From: Rhodospirillaceae bacterium
GTDB lineage: Bacteria; Pseudomonadota; Alphaproteobacteria; Dongiales; Dongiaceae
NCBI GenBank assembly: GCA_016794075.1
Contig: JAEUKU010000374.1
Coordinates: forward strand, 1 to 7,739
DNA: 7,739 nucleotides
Direction of reading: 5' to 3'
This document shows, in pieces, positions 1 to 5,657 of the stretch. The position numbers and the translations under genes were made by a program. Positions within the stretch are counted from its first letter, which is position 1, and every line of letters begins with the position of its first letter. A model generated the notes under the pieces. It was not told the origin of the DNA, searched no databases, and worked only from the letters and a program-made list of their open reading frames with translations.

Positions 1-310
1 AGAACATCGCCACGAGGCCGGTTAGCACGTCGCAAACGGCGCGGCTGCGCAAGCTGAGCCGGGCATAGATCAGATCGACATTTATATGCGCGTGTTCCTT
101 CATCACGAAGGCGCCGCCGAGCAGCCCGATATAGCCGAACATGAAGATGGAAACGTCCTGTGCCCACAAGGTCGGCGCATGGAAGAAATAGCGGCTGATG
201 ACCTCGTACACCAAGGAGAGGATCATCACCGGTACGAAGATGGACACCGAGTAGCCGACGAACATCGACAGCCGGTCGATGGACCGCAGCAGCAGCTTGA
301 GCAGCGTCAT
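1..310 (-). CDS. dctQ: TRAP transporter small permease, DctQ family (partial, 3' end outside window)
   Basis: Small integral-membrane subunit of a tripartite ATP-independent periplasmic (TRAP) transporter. In this family DctQ pairs with the large permease DctM in the inner membrane and receives solute from the binding protein DctP. The first 103 residues are visible; the family is usually about 160-200 residues, so the C-terminal part lies beyond position 1. Two hydrophobic segments can be seen, about residues 16-36 and 53-70. Between and after them is the typical pattern: YEVISRYFF at 35-43, then LWAQD at 48-52, then EHAHINVD at 72-79. The ATG at 310 is preceded by an AAGGGA ribosome site about 4 bases upstream. 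It lies 115 bp downstream of dctP on the same strand, so it is very probably co-transcribed with it. The substrate cannot be told from this fragment. Confidence 0.9.
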   Translation of the reverse strand, partial: MTLLKLLLRSIDRLSMFVGYSVSIFVPVMILSLVYEVISRYFFHAPTLWAQDVSIFMFGYIGLLGGAFVMKEHAHINVDLIYARLSLRSRAVCDVLTGLVAMF

Positions 311-371
311 GTTGTCCCTTTGGGTCAGGGCGGCCTGGCGGCCTCAACGCGCCGTCCTTAGGCGACGGAAA

Positions 372-401
372 CCGTCGGGCGGCAGCTCCGCCGCCCGACG
401 G
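372..401 (-). terminator. Stem-loop between dctP and dctQ (attenuator or mRNA-stabilising hairpin)
   Basis: A perfect inverted repeat: arms CCGTCGGGCGGC and GCCGCCCGACGG (12 bp, 10 of them G-C) around a 6-base loop. Read on the minus strand it lies 24 bases after the dctP stop and is followed by TTTCC, a very short U tract. This suggests partial termination or protection of the dctP mRNA 3' end rather than full termination, because dctQ follows. Similar hairpins after binding-protein genes are a known way to make more binding protein than permease. The structure is seen; the function is inferred. Confidence 0.5.
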
Positions 402-425
402 CAATCGTATCGCGACGCAAGGGCG

Positions 426-1451
426 TCAGGCGGTCTTAGCCATGAACTCGCGCTGCAACTTCACCAGCTTGGCACTGAAGGGATCGCTGGCCTCGTATTC
501 CGGCAACAGCGCTTCCGCTGCCGCCTTCCACGCAGCCTTGTCGGCGTCGGAGGGGGGCGCGCCCCAGACCATGCCGCCGGCCTTCATCTCTGCCACTGCC
601 GCGCCGACGCTGATGGTCGATTCATTGGCCTGGGCGTTGCCGTGCCAGACATTGCAGGTCTCGACGATCGCCTTGATGTCGTCGGGCAAGGCGTTCCACT
701 TGTCCATGTTGACGACCAGCGGCGAGACTTGGCTGGCAGTAACCGCGACGGGATAGAAGTTCTTCGCAATCTCATAGAACTTGCCGTCGCGGTAATCGAT
801 CAGGTTGGACGATGCGCAGCCGTCGATGACGCCGGTGGCGAGCGCGGTATAGGTCTCGCCGAAGGCCATGGTCACCGGCTGGGCGCCAAACTGGGCGACG
901 AACTTGCCATAACCGCCAGGCGCCCGGAGCTTCAGTCCCTTGAGGTCGCTGAGGCTGTTGATCGGGTTCTTGGTGATCAGATACACGCCGGGCTGAAAGT
1001 AGGGTCCGACGTTATAAAGGCCGACGGAAGCATAGGCTTCACGCACCGCCTCGAGCCAGCCGCCGCGGAAGAACAACGCCAGCAATCCCGCAAGATTGTC
1101 AGGTCCGCCCGGCAGGCCTAGTTCGACAATGCCCGCCGGCAACTCACCGGCATGCAACGCCATGTAGGGACAGCCGGCCTCCACTAGGCCGGACATGGTG
1201 GCCTGCAGCACCTCGGTGGCGCCGACGCCTTCGCCGTCGAACAATGGATTGATCTCCAGCCGGCCGTTGGTCGCGCGCTTCACCAGATCGGCGAAGCCCT
1301 GGTAGACCGCGCCATAGGACGTGCCGCGGGGATAGAGATTGGCCATACGCCAGCTGAATTCCGCCGCCGCCGAAGCGGGCCGCGCGGTCGTCATCGCACC
1401 AGCTGCCAAGGCGCCCGCCCCAACCGCACTTAAGAACTGTCTCCGCTCCAT
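426..1451 (-). CDS. dctP: TRAP transporter substrate-binding protein, DctP family
   Basis: Periplasmic solute receptor of a TRAP transporter, 341 residues, normal for the family. The N-terminus has a twin-arginine motif (ERRQFLS, residues 2-8) followed by an Ala-rich hydrophobic stretch, with a likely signal peptidase site after ASA at 26-28, so export by Tat is likely. The mature protein carries the DctP hallmark LKGLKLRAPG (170-179). Its Arg176 is at the position of the family's conserved arginine, which usually salt-bridges a carboxylate ligand. QPVTMAFGETYTAL (191-204) and the GVIDG turn (207-211) follow, as expected. An AGGGAG ribosome site lies 7 bases before the ATG. It heads the operon with dctQ and is divergent from a GntR regulator that probably controls it. 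The ligand is likely an organic acid, but nothing here identifies which one. Confidence 0.95.
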   Translation of the reverse strand: MERRQFLSAVGAGALAAGAMTTARPASAAAEFSWRMANLYPRGTSYGAVYQGFADLVKRATNGRLEINPLFDGEGVGATEVLQATMSGLVEAGCPYMALHAGELPAGIVELGLPGGPDNLAGLLALFFRGGWLEAVREAYASVGLYNVGPYFQPGVYLITKNPINSLSDLKGLKLRAPGGYGKFVAQFGAQPVTMAFGETYTALATGVIDGCASSNLIDYRDGKFYEIAKNFYPVAVTASQVSPLVVNMDKWNALPDDIKAIVETCNVWHGNAQANESTISVGAAVAEMKAGGMVWGAPPSDADKAAWKAAAEALLPEYEASDPFSAKLVKLQREFMAKTA

Positions 1452-1619
1452 GGGTCCGCTCCCTGTTGATTTGATCTATAGAGCCCTGGCTTCCGGCCAG
1501 GACCGGTTGTCGGCCGCCCCTGCTTCGGGCCGCCGATAAACGTGTATGCGTGTCGATCTCTTAAGATCCGGCGCGCCGTATCCCTACCGTCGGCAGGATC
1601 TCCAGTTTGTTTTGCCCAG

Positions 1620-1649
1620 ACGATAAGAGGCGCCGAAACAGGGTGTCAA
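1620..1649 (-). promoter_or_regulatory. Candidate sigma70 promoter for dctP-dctQ
   Basis: On the minus strand a perfect TTGACA (1649-1644) is followed after 18 bases by TATCGT (1625-1620), a 4-of-6 match to the -10 box. Transcription would begin near 1612 and leave a leader of about 160 bases before dctP, which is rather long, so a second, closer promoter cannot be excluded. The -35 box abuts the 20-bp palindrome, which fits regulation of this promoter. The motifs are seen; activity is inferred. Confidence 0.45.
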
Positions 1650-1669
1650 TATATTTTGATCAAAATATA
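1650..1669. promoter_or_regulatory. Perfect 20-bp palindrome, probable GntR/FCD operator
   Basis: TATATTTTGATCAAAATATA is a perfect inverted repeat with no spacer, and is AT-only except for the central GATC, in otherwise GC-rich DNA. It lies between the divergent dctP and gntR genes and touches the -35 box of the dctP promoter candidate. FCD-type GntR dimers bind short palindromes, commonly in the intergenic region of a divergent target, so this is the best candidate site for the regulator encoded at 1797-2558. Binding is inferred from position and symmetry. Confidence 0.6.
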
Positions 1670-1796
1670 CTTTGCCGGTTTCTGCTTGCGGCGCGAGATG
1701 ATACTTGCCAGGCCAGCGGCAAGACGGCGTATACATTGTGCTAATCAATCACACCCAAATTCAGTAGCGAATCGCAGCATGGAGCTTGTGATCTAA

Positions 1797-2558
1797 ATGG
1801 CGGCCCGGTTGGATTTGTCAGGCGGCAGCGTCCGACTGACCTTGCAGGAGCGCACCTATCAGGCGGTGAAAAAAGCGTTGCTGAGCGGCGAGTTGATCGC
1901 CGGCCAATCGCTGACGGTGCGGGAAATTGCCGAAAGCATGGGAACCAGCCCGACGCCCGTGCGCGAAGCGGTGCGCCGGTTGCTGACCGAAGGGGCCTTC
2001 GAGTTGTTGCCGAACGGCACCGTGCGCGTACGCCAGATGAACGATGAGCAGCGTCAACATGCGCGCGACATCCGCATCATGCTGGAGGGATTGGCGGCGC
2101 GGCGCGCGGCGGCTCTCGCCACGCCGGAAGAGATCGACGCAATCGAGCGGACCAATGACGAGATGAAAGCCGCCATCCTACGCGGGGATGTCAAACGCTA
2201 TTGCGTCAAGAACATGGAATTCCACTTTCAGCTCTATCAGGCGGCCCGCTCCGAAGTGGTCTTTGAGATCATCGAGCGGCTTTGGGTTCAAATTTCACCG
2301 TTCCTCACGGTGTATGCGATTGACTTGGTGGCCCATCAGCCGAAGAAGGTCGTTAAGCTATTGACCACGGAGCACGACCGGATCATCCGTGCGCTGCGCC
2401 GAAGAGATGGCGACGAGGCCGAGAGCGCCATCAAGGCGGATTTGTCCCAGACATTCGAAAGCCGCCCCAGGAACGCACTGCTGCCTGATGTTGGGCGTCC
2501 GATCGGCGCTCCCACATCCCTCGCGAAAGTCAAGGAACTCAGAGTCGCGCGCAGGTGA
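1797..2558 (+). CDS. GntR-family transcriptional regulator, FCD subfamily
   Basis: DNA-binding regulator of 253 residues, probably controlling the divergent TRAP operon. The N-terminal winged helix covers roughly residues 15-80 and has the GntR signature: LSGELIAGQSLTVREIA (29-45), then the recognition region TSPTPVREAVRRL (50-62) and a wing ending near RVR (77-79). The FCD effector domain follows (about 87-220), with IRIMLEGLAARRAA (92-105), NMEFH (139-143) and TEHDRIIRAL (191-200). In FCD proteins a D-x3-H pair plus two more histidines often bind a metal. Here the first position is Asn139 and the last His position looks like Asp215, leaving His143 and His193. The start is fixed at ATG 1797 because an in-frame TAA precedes it directly; a GGAG lies 12 bases upstream, farther than usual. 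The C-terminal 30 residues or so are basic and low in complexity. The effector is unknown, perhaps the transported solute. Confidence 0.92.
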   Translation: MAARLDLSGGSVRLTLQERTYQAVKKALLSGELIAGQSLTVREIAESMGTSPTPVREAVRRLLTEGAFELLPNGTVRVRQMNDEQRQHARDIRIMLEGLAARRAAALATPEEIDAIERTNDEMKAAILRGDVKRYCVKNMEFHFQLYQAARSEVVFEIIERLWVQISPFLTVYAIDLVAHQPKKVVKLLTTEHDRIIRALRRRDGDEAESAIKADLSQTFESRPRNALLPDVGRPIGAPTSLAKVKELRVARR

Positions 2559-2618
2559 TTTCAGCATTTGACAGTGCGGTCACACTGCAGAGCGCGACTT
2601 GACTAGGGCTGAGACTCA

Positions 2619-2893
2619 TTAAATGCACCTTGCGATAGCAGCGACGAGGTAGATGGCGGCGAGGAAGTTTCTGGCGAGCCTGTCGTATTGTGTCGCGATG
2701 CGGCGGAAGTCCTTGAGCCTGCAGATCGCGTTCTCGACGAGGTGCCTGCCGCGATAGGCTATTTTGTCGAAGCTGAAGCGCCGCTTGCGGTTCACTTTGT
2801 TCGGATAACGGCTTTGGTGCCGCGGGCTTTGAGCCATTCGCGCAGGGTATCGCTGTCATAGGCCTTGTCGGCCAGAAGCGCTTGAGCGGCCTT
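2619..2893 (-). pseudogene. IS5-family transposase remnant (5'-truncated, frameshifted)
   Basis: The last ~90 codons of a DDE transposase, split over two frames. The upstream frame reads AQALLADKAYDSD (about 2887-2849) and continues to KARGTKAVI, then hits a stop at 2794-2792. The downstream frame resumes at PNKVNRKRRFSFDKIAYRG and ends at the TAA at 2621-2619. Joining them needs one extra base at about 2803-2804, so a single-base deletion is the simplest explanation. The catalytic signature Y-(2)-R-(3)-E-(6)-K of the IS5/IS4 group is intact (YRGRHLVENAICRLK), and the second catalytic Asp is within ADKAYD. The N-terminal part, with the first Asp, is missing beyond about 2895. The downstream IS end is probably near CTAGGGCTGAGACTCA (2603-2618). 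The element cannot move by itself. A sequencing error could explain the frameshift but not the truncation. Confidence 0.82.
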
Positions 2894-3058
2894 GGTTCAG
2901 TGAGATCAAGCCGTGAACACACTGCACGCTTTCTGCACACTTTTTCGTGCCAGTTCGCGTGCCGTTCCGTCCTGAAACGACCTTTCGGAGTTTGCGCTGC
3001 AGGGTGCTCGAAGGGCCAGAATGTGGCGGATTTCTGCGGGTTTCCGAGCGGATTCGAA
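2894..3058. other. Unassigned segment between transposase remnant and tRNA-Val
   Basis: About 165 bp with no gene or RNA that I recognise. Open frames crossing it also run through the transposase remnant or the tRNA and look like shadows. It lies directly 3' of the tRNA-Val gene, where integrative elements often insert. No second copy of the tRNA 3' end is visible within the window. The repeat CACACTGCA occurs here (2918-2926) and again on the far side of the transposase remnant (2581-2589). Confidence 0.5.
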
Positions 3059-3133
3059 TGGTGGGTGCGACAGGGATTGAACCTGTGACCCCTACCGTGT
3101 GAAGGTAGTGCTCTCCCGCTGAGCTACGCACCC
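3059..3133 (-). tRNA. tRNA-Val (anticodon CAC)
   Basis: A complete 75-base cloverleaf on the minus strand. The acceptor stem GGGTGCG/CGCACCC, D stem GCTC/GAGC, anticodon stem CTACC/GGTAG and T stem ACAGG/CCTGT all pair perfectly, with T loop TTCAATC and discriminator A. The anticodon loop is TTCACAC, giving anticodon CAC (3101-3099), which reads the valine codon GUG. The 3' CCA is encoded (3061-3059). It is monocistronic as far as can be seen, and no factor-independent terminator is obvious downstream. Confidence 0.98.
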
Positions 3134-3207
3134 GACCCGGGACGGCCGCGGTGTTCGGCCGGCGATCTGCGCGCAGCCGCGAAGGCGGCGCGCTTCGATC
3201 CCGCGGT

Positions 3208-3236
3208 TGTTTAAAGAGGGGCCCCGGCACTGTCAA
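3208..3236 (-). promoter_or_regulatory. Candidate promoter for tRNA-Val
   Basis: On the minus strand a perfect TTGACA (3236-3231), a 17-base spacer and TAAACA (3213-3208), with a TTTAAA stretch overlapping the -10 region. Transcription would begin near 3201, leaving about 68 bases before the mature tRNA 5' end, to be removed by RNase P. The -35 box and spacing are ideal; the -10 match is partial. Confidence 0.5.
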
Positions 3237-3302
3237 CCATCCGGGGCGCTCCGCGCATCGTGAGCGGCCGGCGGCTTGACAGAAGCCGCGCGCGGGCCCA
3301 GG

Positions 3303-3331
3303 TTCAGATCTCGGGGGTGTTGGATTATCTA
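3303..3331 (+). promoter_or_regulatory. Weak candidate promoter for the DUF3108 gene
   Basis: TTCAGA (3303-3308), 17 bases, TATCTA (3326-3331) precedes the gene with a predicted start near 3338 and a short leader containing AGGAG (3341-3345). A perfect TTGACA also lies upstream at 3276-3281, but it is largely inside a 7-bp inverted repeat (GCGGCTT 3271-3277 / AAGCCGC 3283-3289) and has no good -10 box at 17-18 bases. Neither choice is secure. Confidence 0.3.
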
Positions 3332-3353
3332 TTTTGAATCAGGAGCTTAGCTG

Positions 3354-4163
3354 ATGTCCACCCGCCATCCCGCCGCGCTGTCCCTGGCGGCCGCCCTGTT
3401 GGCCGGCAGCCTTGCCGCCGCGCCGCCCGCAGCGGCCGAGAACGCCGCCCATCTTACCTATGTCGGCTATCTCGGCGGCGCGCCGGTCCTCTCGCTCCAG
3501 GCCAATATCGCCGTGCCGGAAGGGGCCAAACCCGCCGAGGGTGGCTACATCGTGACCGCCGACATGGCGACGACGGGCAATTTGGCGCTGCTCTATCCCT
3601 TCACCCAGTCGCTGAAGGCGAGCGGTGCACTGAAAGGCCACCGGCCGCAGCCCGCCAGCTACCGCTCCGACATGCGGATCTGGAACAAGCAGGAATCGGT
3701 CGCGCTCACCTATGGCGCCAACGGCAAGGTGGCGATCGAGGCGGTGCCGCTGACCCGCCAGGCGCAGATGGCGGCGAGCCAGGGCTACGCCAACGGCACG
3801 ATCGACCCGGCGAGCGCCATCGTCGCGGTGGCCAGCGCCTTCGCCGAGAGCGGCAAATGCGCCGGGCGCTACGCACTGTTCGACGGCGCGCGGCGCTACG
3901 ACCTGGTGCTGGAGCAGGGCGGCTTCGCCGATCTCGATCCGCTCGGTGATTCCTACTATGCCGGCTCGGCCACCGAATGCACGGCGACGCCTGAACTGGT
4001 CGCCGGCTTTCAGCAGAGCGCGCTCAGCGCCAATCTCTATCCGCAATCGGCGAAACTGTGGATGGCGCCGGCCATCGCCGGCTTCCCCAGCGTGCCCGTG
4101 CGCATCGTGGCGCAAAGCTCCTTCGGCGAGATGACCCTCGAACTCACCCAGGTCTCGCAGTAG
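3354..4163 (+). CDS. DUF3108 domain-containing secreted protein
   Basis: A 269-residue protein of unknown function. Residues 1-28 form a Sec-type signal peptide with an Ala/Leu-rich core and a likely cleavage site at AAA|EN, so the product should be periplasmic. The mature part matches the DUF3108 pattern: an early strand YVGYLGGAPVLSLQA (36-50), SGALKGHRPQPASYRSD near 90-106, a DPASAIVAVASAF helix near 151-163, and CAGRYALFDGARRYDL from Cys169. A second cysteine (Cys209, in ATECTA) could form a disulfide with Cys169. DUF3108 proteins are mostly beta-rich and common in alphaproteobacteria; their role is not established. The start is supported by AGGAG 8 bases before the ATG. It stands 105 bp upstream of the next plus-strand gene with no strong terminator between, so co-transcription is possible. 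Family assignment is by pattern recall only. Confidence 0.85.
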   Translation: MSTRHPAALSLAAALLAGSLAAAPPAAAENAAHLTYVGYLGGAPVLSLQANIAVPEGAKPAEGGYIVTADMATTGNLALLYPFTQSLKASGALKGHRPQPASYRSDMRIWNKQESVALTYGANGKVAIEAVPLTRQAQMAASQGYANGTIDPASAIVAVASAFAESGKCAGRYALFDGARRYDLVLEQGGFADLDPLGDSYYAGSATECTATPELVAGFQQSALSANLYPQSAKLWMAPAIAGFPSVPVRIVAQSSFGEMTLELTQVSQ

Positions 4164-4268
4164 GGGGCACAGGCGAAGGTTTCTGCGATCCCCGCCGACA
4201 TCGGCTCGCCCGCCCTTCGCCGTACTGACTGGGATCGCGCCACTGCCGGGCGTGGCGAGGGTGCGCCG

Positions 4269-4817
4269 ATGGAGGGGATCGCCGAGAGTCTGGACGCAAT
4301 GGACAACGCCTGGGGCGATGCGGCCGGGCATGTCTCTTATCTGATCGTTGCCGTTTCCTATTGGCTCACGAACATCTATTGGCTGCGCATCACGGCCGTC
4401 GTCGGGCTGTGCTTCGAGGTCGCCTATTTCATCATCATGAGCGACGCGCTCTATACCGGCATCGCCTGGGACTGCGTGTTCATCGCCATCAACCTGTTTC
4501 ATCTGAGCCTGCTGACGCGGGATCGGTTGCGGCTGCGCTCGGTCAAAGGCGATCTTGGCCTGCTGCGCGCAATGTTCGAGGGGCTCGACGATGCGCAGAT
4601 CGGCCGCGGCACATTCGTGGGCGAGATGGCGTTCCTGAGCGAGGCGCCGGCCTCGGCCACGGTGACCGCTTTGCAGCCCTGCCGGGTCCTCAGCATCGAG
4701 CGCGAGAAGCTCAAGCTGCTCCTGCTCAGCGATCATCAGATCGCCGCGGTTCTGCATCGGGTCCTCGGTGCCGACCTGGTGCAGAAGCTGCGCGCGCGGA
4801 ACGCGGCGGCTTCCTAG
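4269..4817 (+). CDS. Three-helix membrane protein with truncated cyclic-nucleotide-binding-like domain (Popeye-like)
   Basis: A 182-residue protein. Residues about 22-37, 39-57 and 64-82 form three hydrophobic segments, followed by a basic stretch TRDRLRLRSVK (83-93) that probably faces the cytoplasm. Then comes LRAMFEGLDDAQ (99-110), the usual lead-in to a cNMP-binding domain, and immediately GRGTFVGEMAFLSEAPASATV (112-132), which matches the phosphate-binding cassette near the end of such a beta-barrel. The 50-60 residues expected between them are absent, so the junction at Gln110/Ile111 looks like an in-frame internal deletion. The cassette has the Gly-Glu but Ser129 where cAMP binders usually have Arg. 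The architecture resembles bacterial relatives of eukaryotic Popeye proteins. A GAGGG lies 7 bases before the ATG; Met11 is a possible later start. The reading frame is intact to a stop shared with gph. Function is unknown, and the ligand site is probably non-functional. Confidence 0.75.
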   Translation: MEGIAESLDAMDNAWGDAAGHVSYLIVAVSYWLTNIYWLRITAVVGLCFEVAYFIIMSDALYTGIAWDCVFIAINLFHLSLLTRDRLRLRSVKGDLGLLRAMFEGLDDAQIGRGTFVGEMAFLSEAPASATVTALQPCRVLSIEREKLKLLLLSDHQIAAVLHRVLGADLVQKLRARNAAAS

Positions 4818-5476
4818 AGGCGAGCGAGAACGTCCCGCAATTCGGCGAAGCGCGCGGCGGTGATGGGCGCCTCAGGCGCCACCATGCCGTAGCCCGAGGG
4901 GATGATGATGGCCGGCACGCCCGCGGCCTCGGCGCAGGCGAGGTCGACGGCGCTGTCGCCGACCAGCACGGCCTGAGGTGGCTCGCCTCCCAGCCGTCGG
5001 ATCACCTCCCAGAGCGGCTCCGGCTGCGGCTTGCGCTGCGGCAGGGAATCCCCACCGATGATCGCGCCGAGGTGGCGGTGGAGGCCGAAGGCCTCCAGGA
5101 CGGCCAGCGTCGGCTTGAACGGCTTGTTGGTGCAGACGCCGAGCCGGCAGCCAGCATCGCTGAGCGCCGCCAGAGTTTCCGGAACGTCGGGATAGACGGT
5201 CGTCAGCTTGACGACGTTCTCACCGTAATGGATCGAGAATCGCTCGAACAATTCGGCGGAGGTCTGCCTTGCGCCGACATGGGCCAGGGCCCGCTCGAGG
5301 AGCTTGGGAGCGCCGTCGCCGATCCAGCGGCGAACCAGGTCGACTGCCACCTGCGGCAGGCTGAGCTCCCCGAACAGCGCATTGACCGCCGCGGCGATAT
5401 CCGGGGCGCTGTCGATCAGCGTGCCGTCCAGGTCGAAGACCAGGATGTAGCGGCCAAAAGGCGCAAGGGGAGCCAT
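4814..5476 (-). CDS. gph: Phosphoglycolate phosphatase, HAD superfamily
   Basis: A 220-residue cytoplasmic hydrolase that most likely dephosphorylates 2-phosphoglycolate, formed by Rubisco oxygenation or during repair of oxidised DNA ends. All HAD motifs are present: motif I DLDGTLIDS at 15-23 (nucleophile Asp15, acid/base Asp17), motif II Thr116 in VCTNKP, motif III Lys149 in QRKPQP, and motif IV GDSAVD with Asp174 and Asp178 for Mg2+. The helical cap lies between motifs I and II (about 22-95), as in the Gph type, and the length is normal. The open frame continues upstream, but the conserved N-terminus fits the ATG at 5476; its ribosome site is poor. It is divergent from glmU (181 bp between the coding regions with this start) and convergent with the membrane-protein gene, overlapping it by 4 bp. 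Specificity within this broad family is inferred; another phosphate monoester is possible. Confidence 0.92.
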   Translation of the reverse strand: MAPLAPFGRYILVFDLDGTLIDSAPDIAAAVNALFGELSLPQVAVDLVRRWIGDGAPKLLERALAHVGARQTSAELFERFSIHYGENVVKLTTVYPDVPETLAALSDAGCRLGVCTNKPFKPTLAVLEAFGLHRHLGAIIGGDSLPQRKPQPEPLWEVIRRLGGEPPQAVLVGDSAVDLACAEAAGVPAIIIPSGYGMVAPEAPITAARFAELRDVLARL

Positions 5477-5657
5477 ATTTTCGCCGTTTTCCCAAGCTTT
5501 GCTGCCCTCCCCGCGCCACCGGGATTCCGGCGGCTCGGCTTGGCGTTCGAGGGGGGATATGGCATTTTCCAGTCGGCCGGTGCAACAAGGCGTGACGCCG
5601 CGTCGCGCCGCGGCCGATTCCGGTTCCCTCAGCAACGCCGATCCAGCACCCAGACTC
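5477..5657. other. Divergent gph/glmU intergenic region
   Basis: This stretch must carry promoters for both gph (leftward) and glmU (rightward), unless glmU starts earlier. I found no convincing -35/-10 pair for either. An imperfect inverted repeat GCCACCGG (5512-5519) / CCGGCGGC (5524-5531) pairs fully, with one G-U, only in the gph leader RNA. Its role, if any, is unknown. Confidence 0.4.

Larger units (their letters stand above)
1452..1796. other. Divergent intergenic region between dctP and the gntR-type gene
   Basis: This 345-bp stretch has no convincing gene. It holds the palindrome and dctP promoter candidate listed separately. For the regulator, a loose promoter can be drawn as TTGCCA (1705-1710), 19 bases, TATACA (1730-1735); the spacing is long, so this is weak. 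A GC-rich stretch with imperfect dyad symmetry (about 1510-1536) and the 8-bp palindrome TCTTAAGA (1559-1566) lie in the presumed dctP leader. An 84-codon open frame at 1542-1796 has no family resemblance, and its only support is being open. Confidence 0.6.

Noticed and set aside
279..1121. A 280-codon plus-strand open frame across dctP and dctQ.
   Set aside because: It is antisense to dctP, which has clear family motifs. No start signal or domain supports it.
2882..3088. A 68-codon plus-strand open frame next to the tRNA.
   Set aside because: It runs into the tRNA-Val gene on the opposite strand and through the transposase remnant, with no family resemblance.
3059..3133. The tRNA 3' end as a proven attachment site.
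   Set aside because: No second copy of the 3' end and no integrase gene are visible in the window, so it is kept only as a hypothesis in the findings.
4172..4238. Inverted repeats GGCGAAGG/CCTTCGCC and GCGATCCC/GGGATCGC after the DUF3108 gene as a terminator.
   Set aside because: Both 8-bp pairs have long loops, overlap in mutually exclusive ways, and are not followed by a T run.
3339..4757. A 472-codon open frame on the minus strand.
   Set aside because: It is antisense to the DUF3108 gene and the membrane-protein gene, both of which have good ribosome sites and sensible signal or membrane segments. The opposite frame looks like random Arg/Gly/His-rich sequence.
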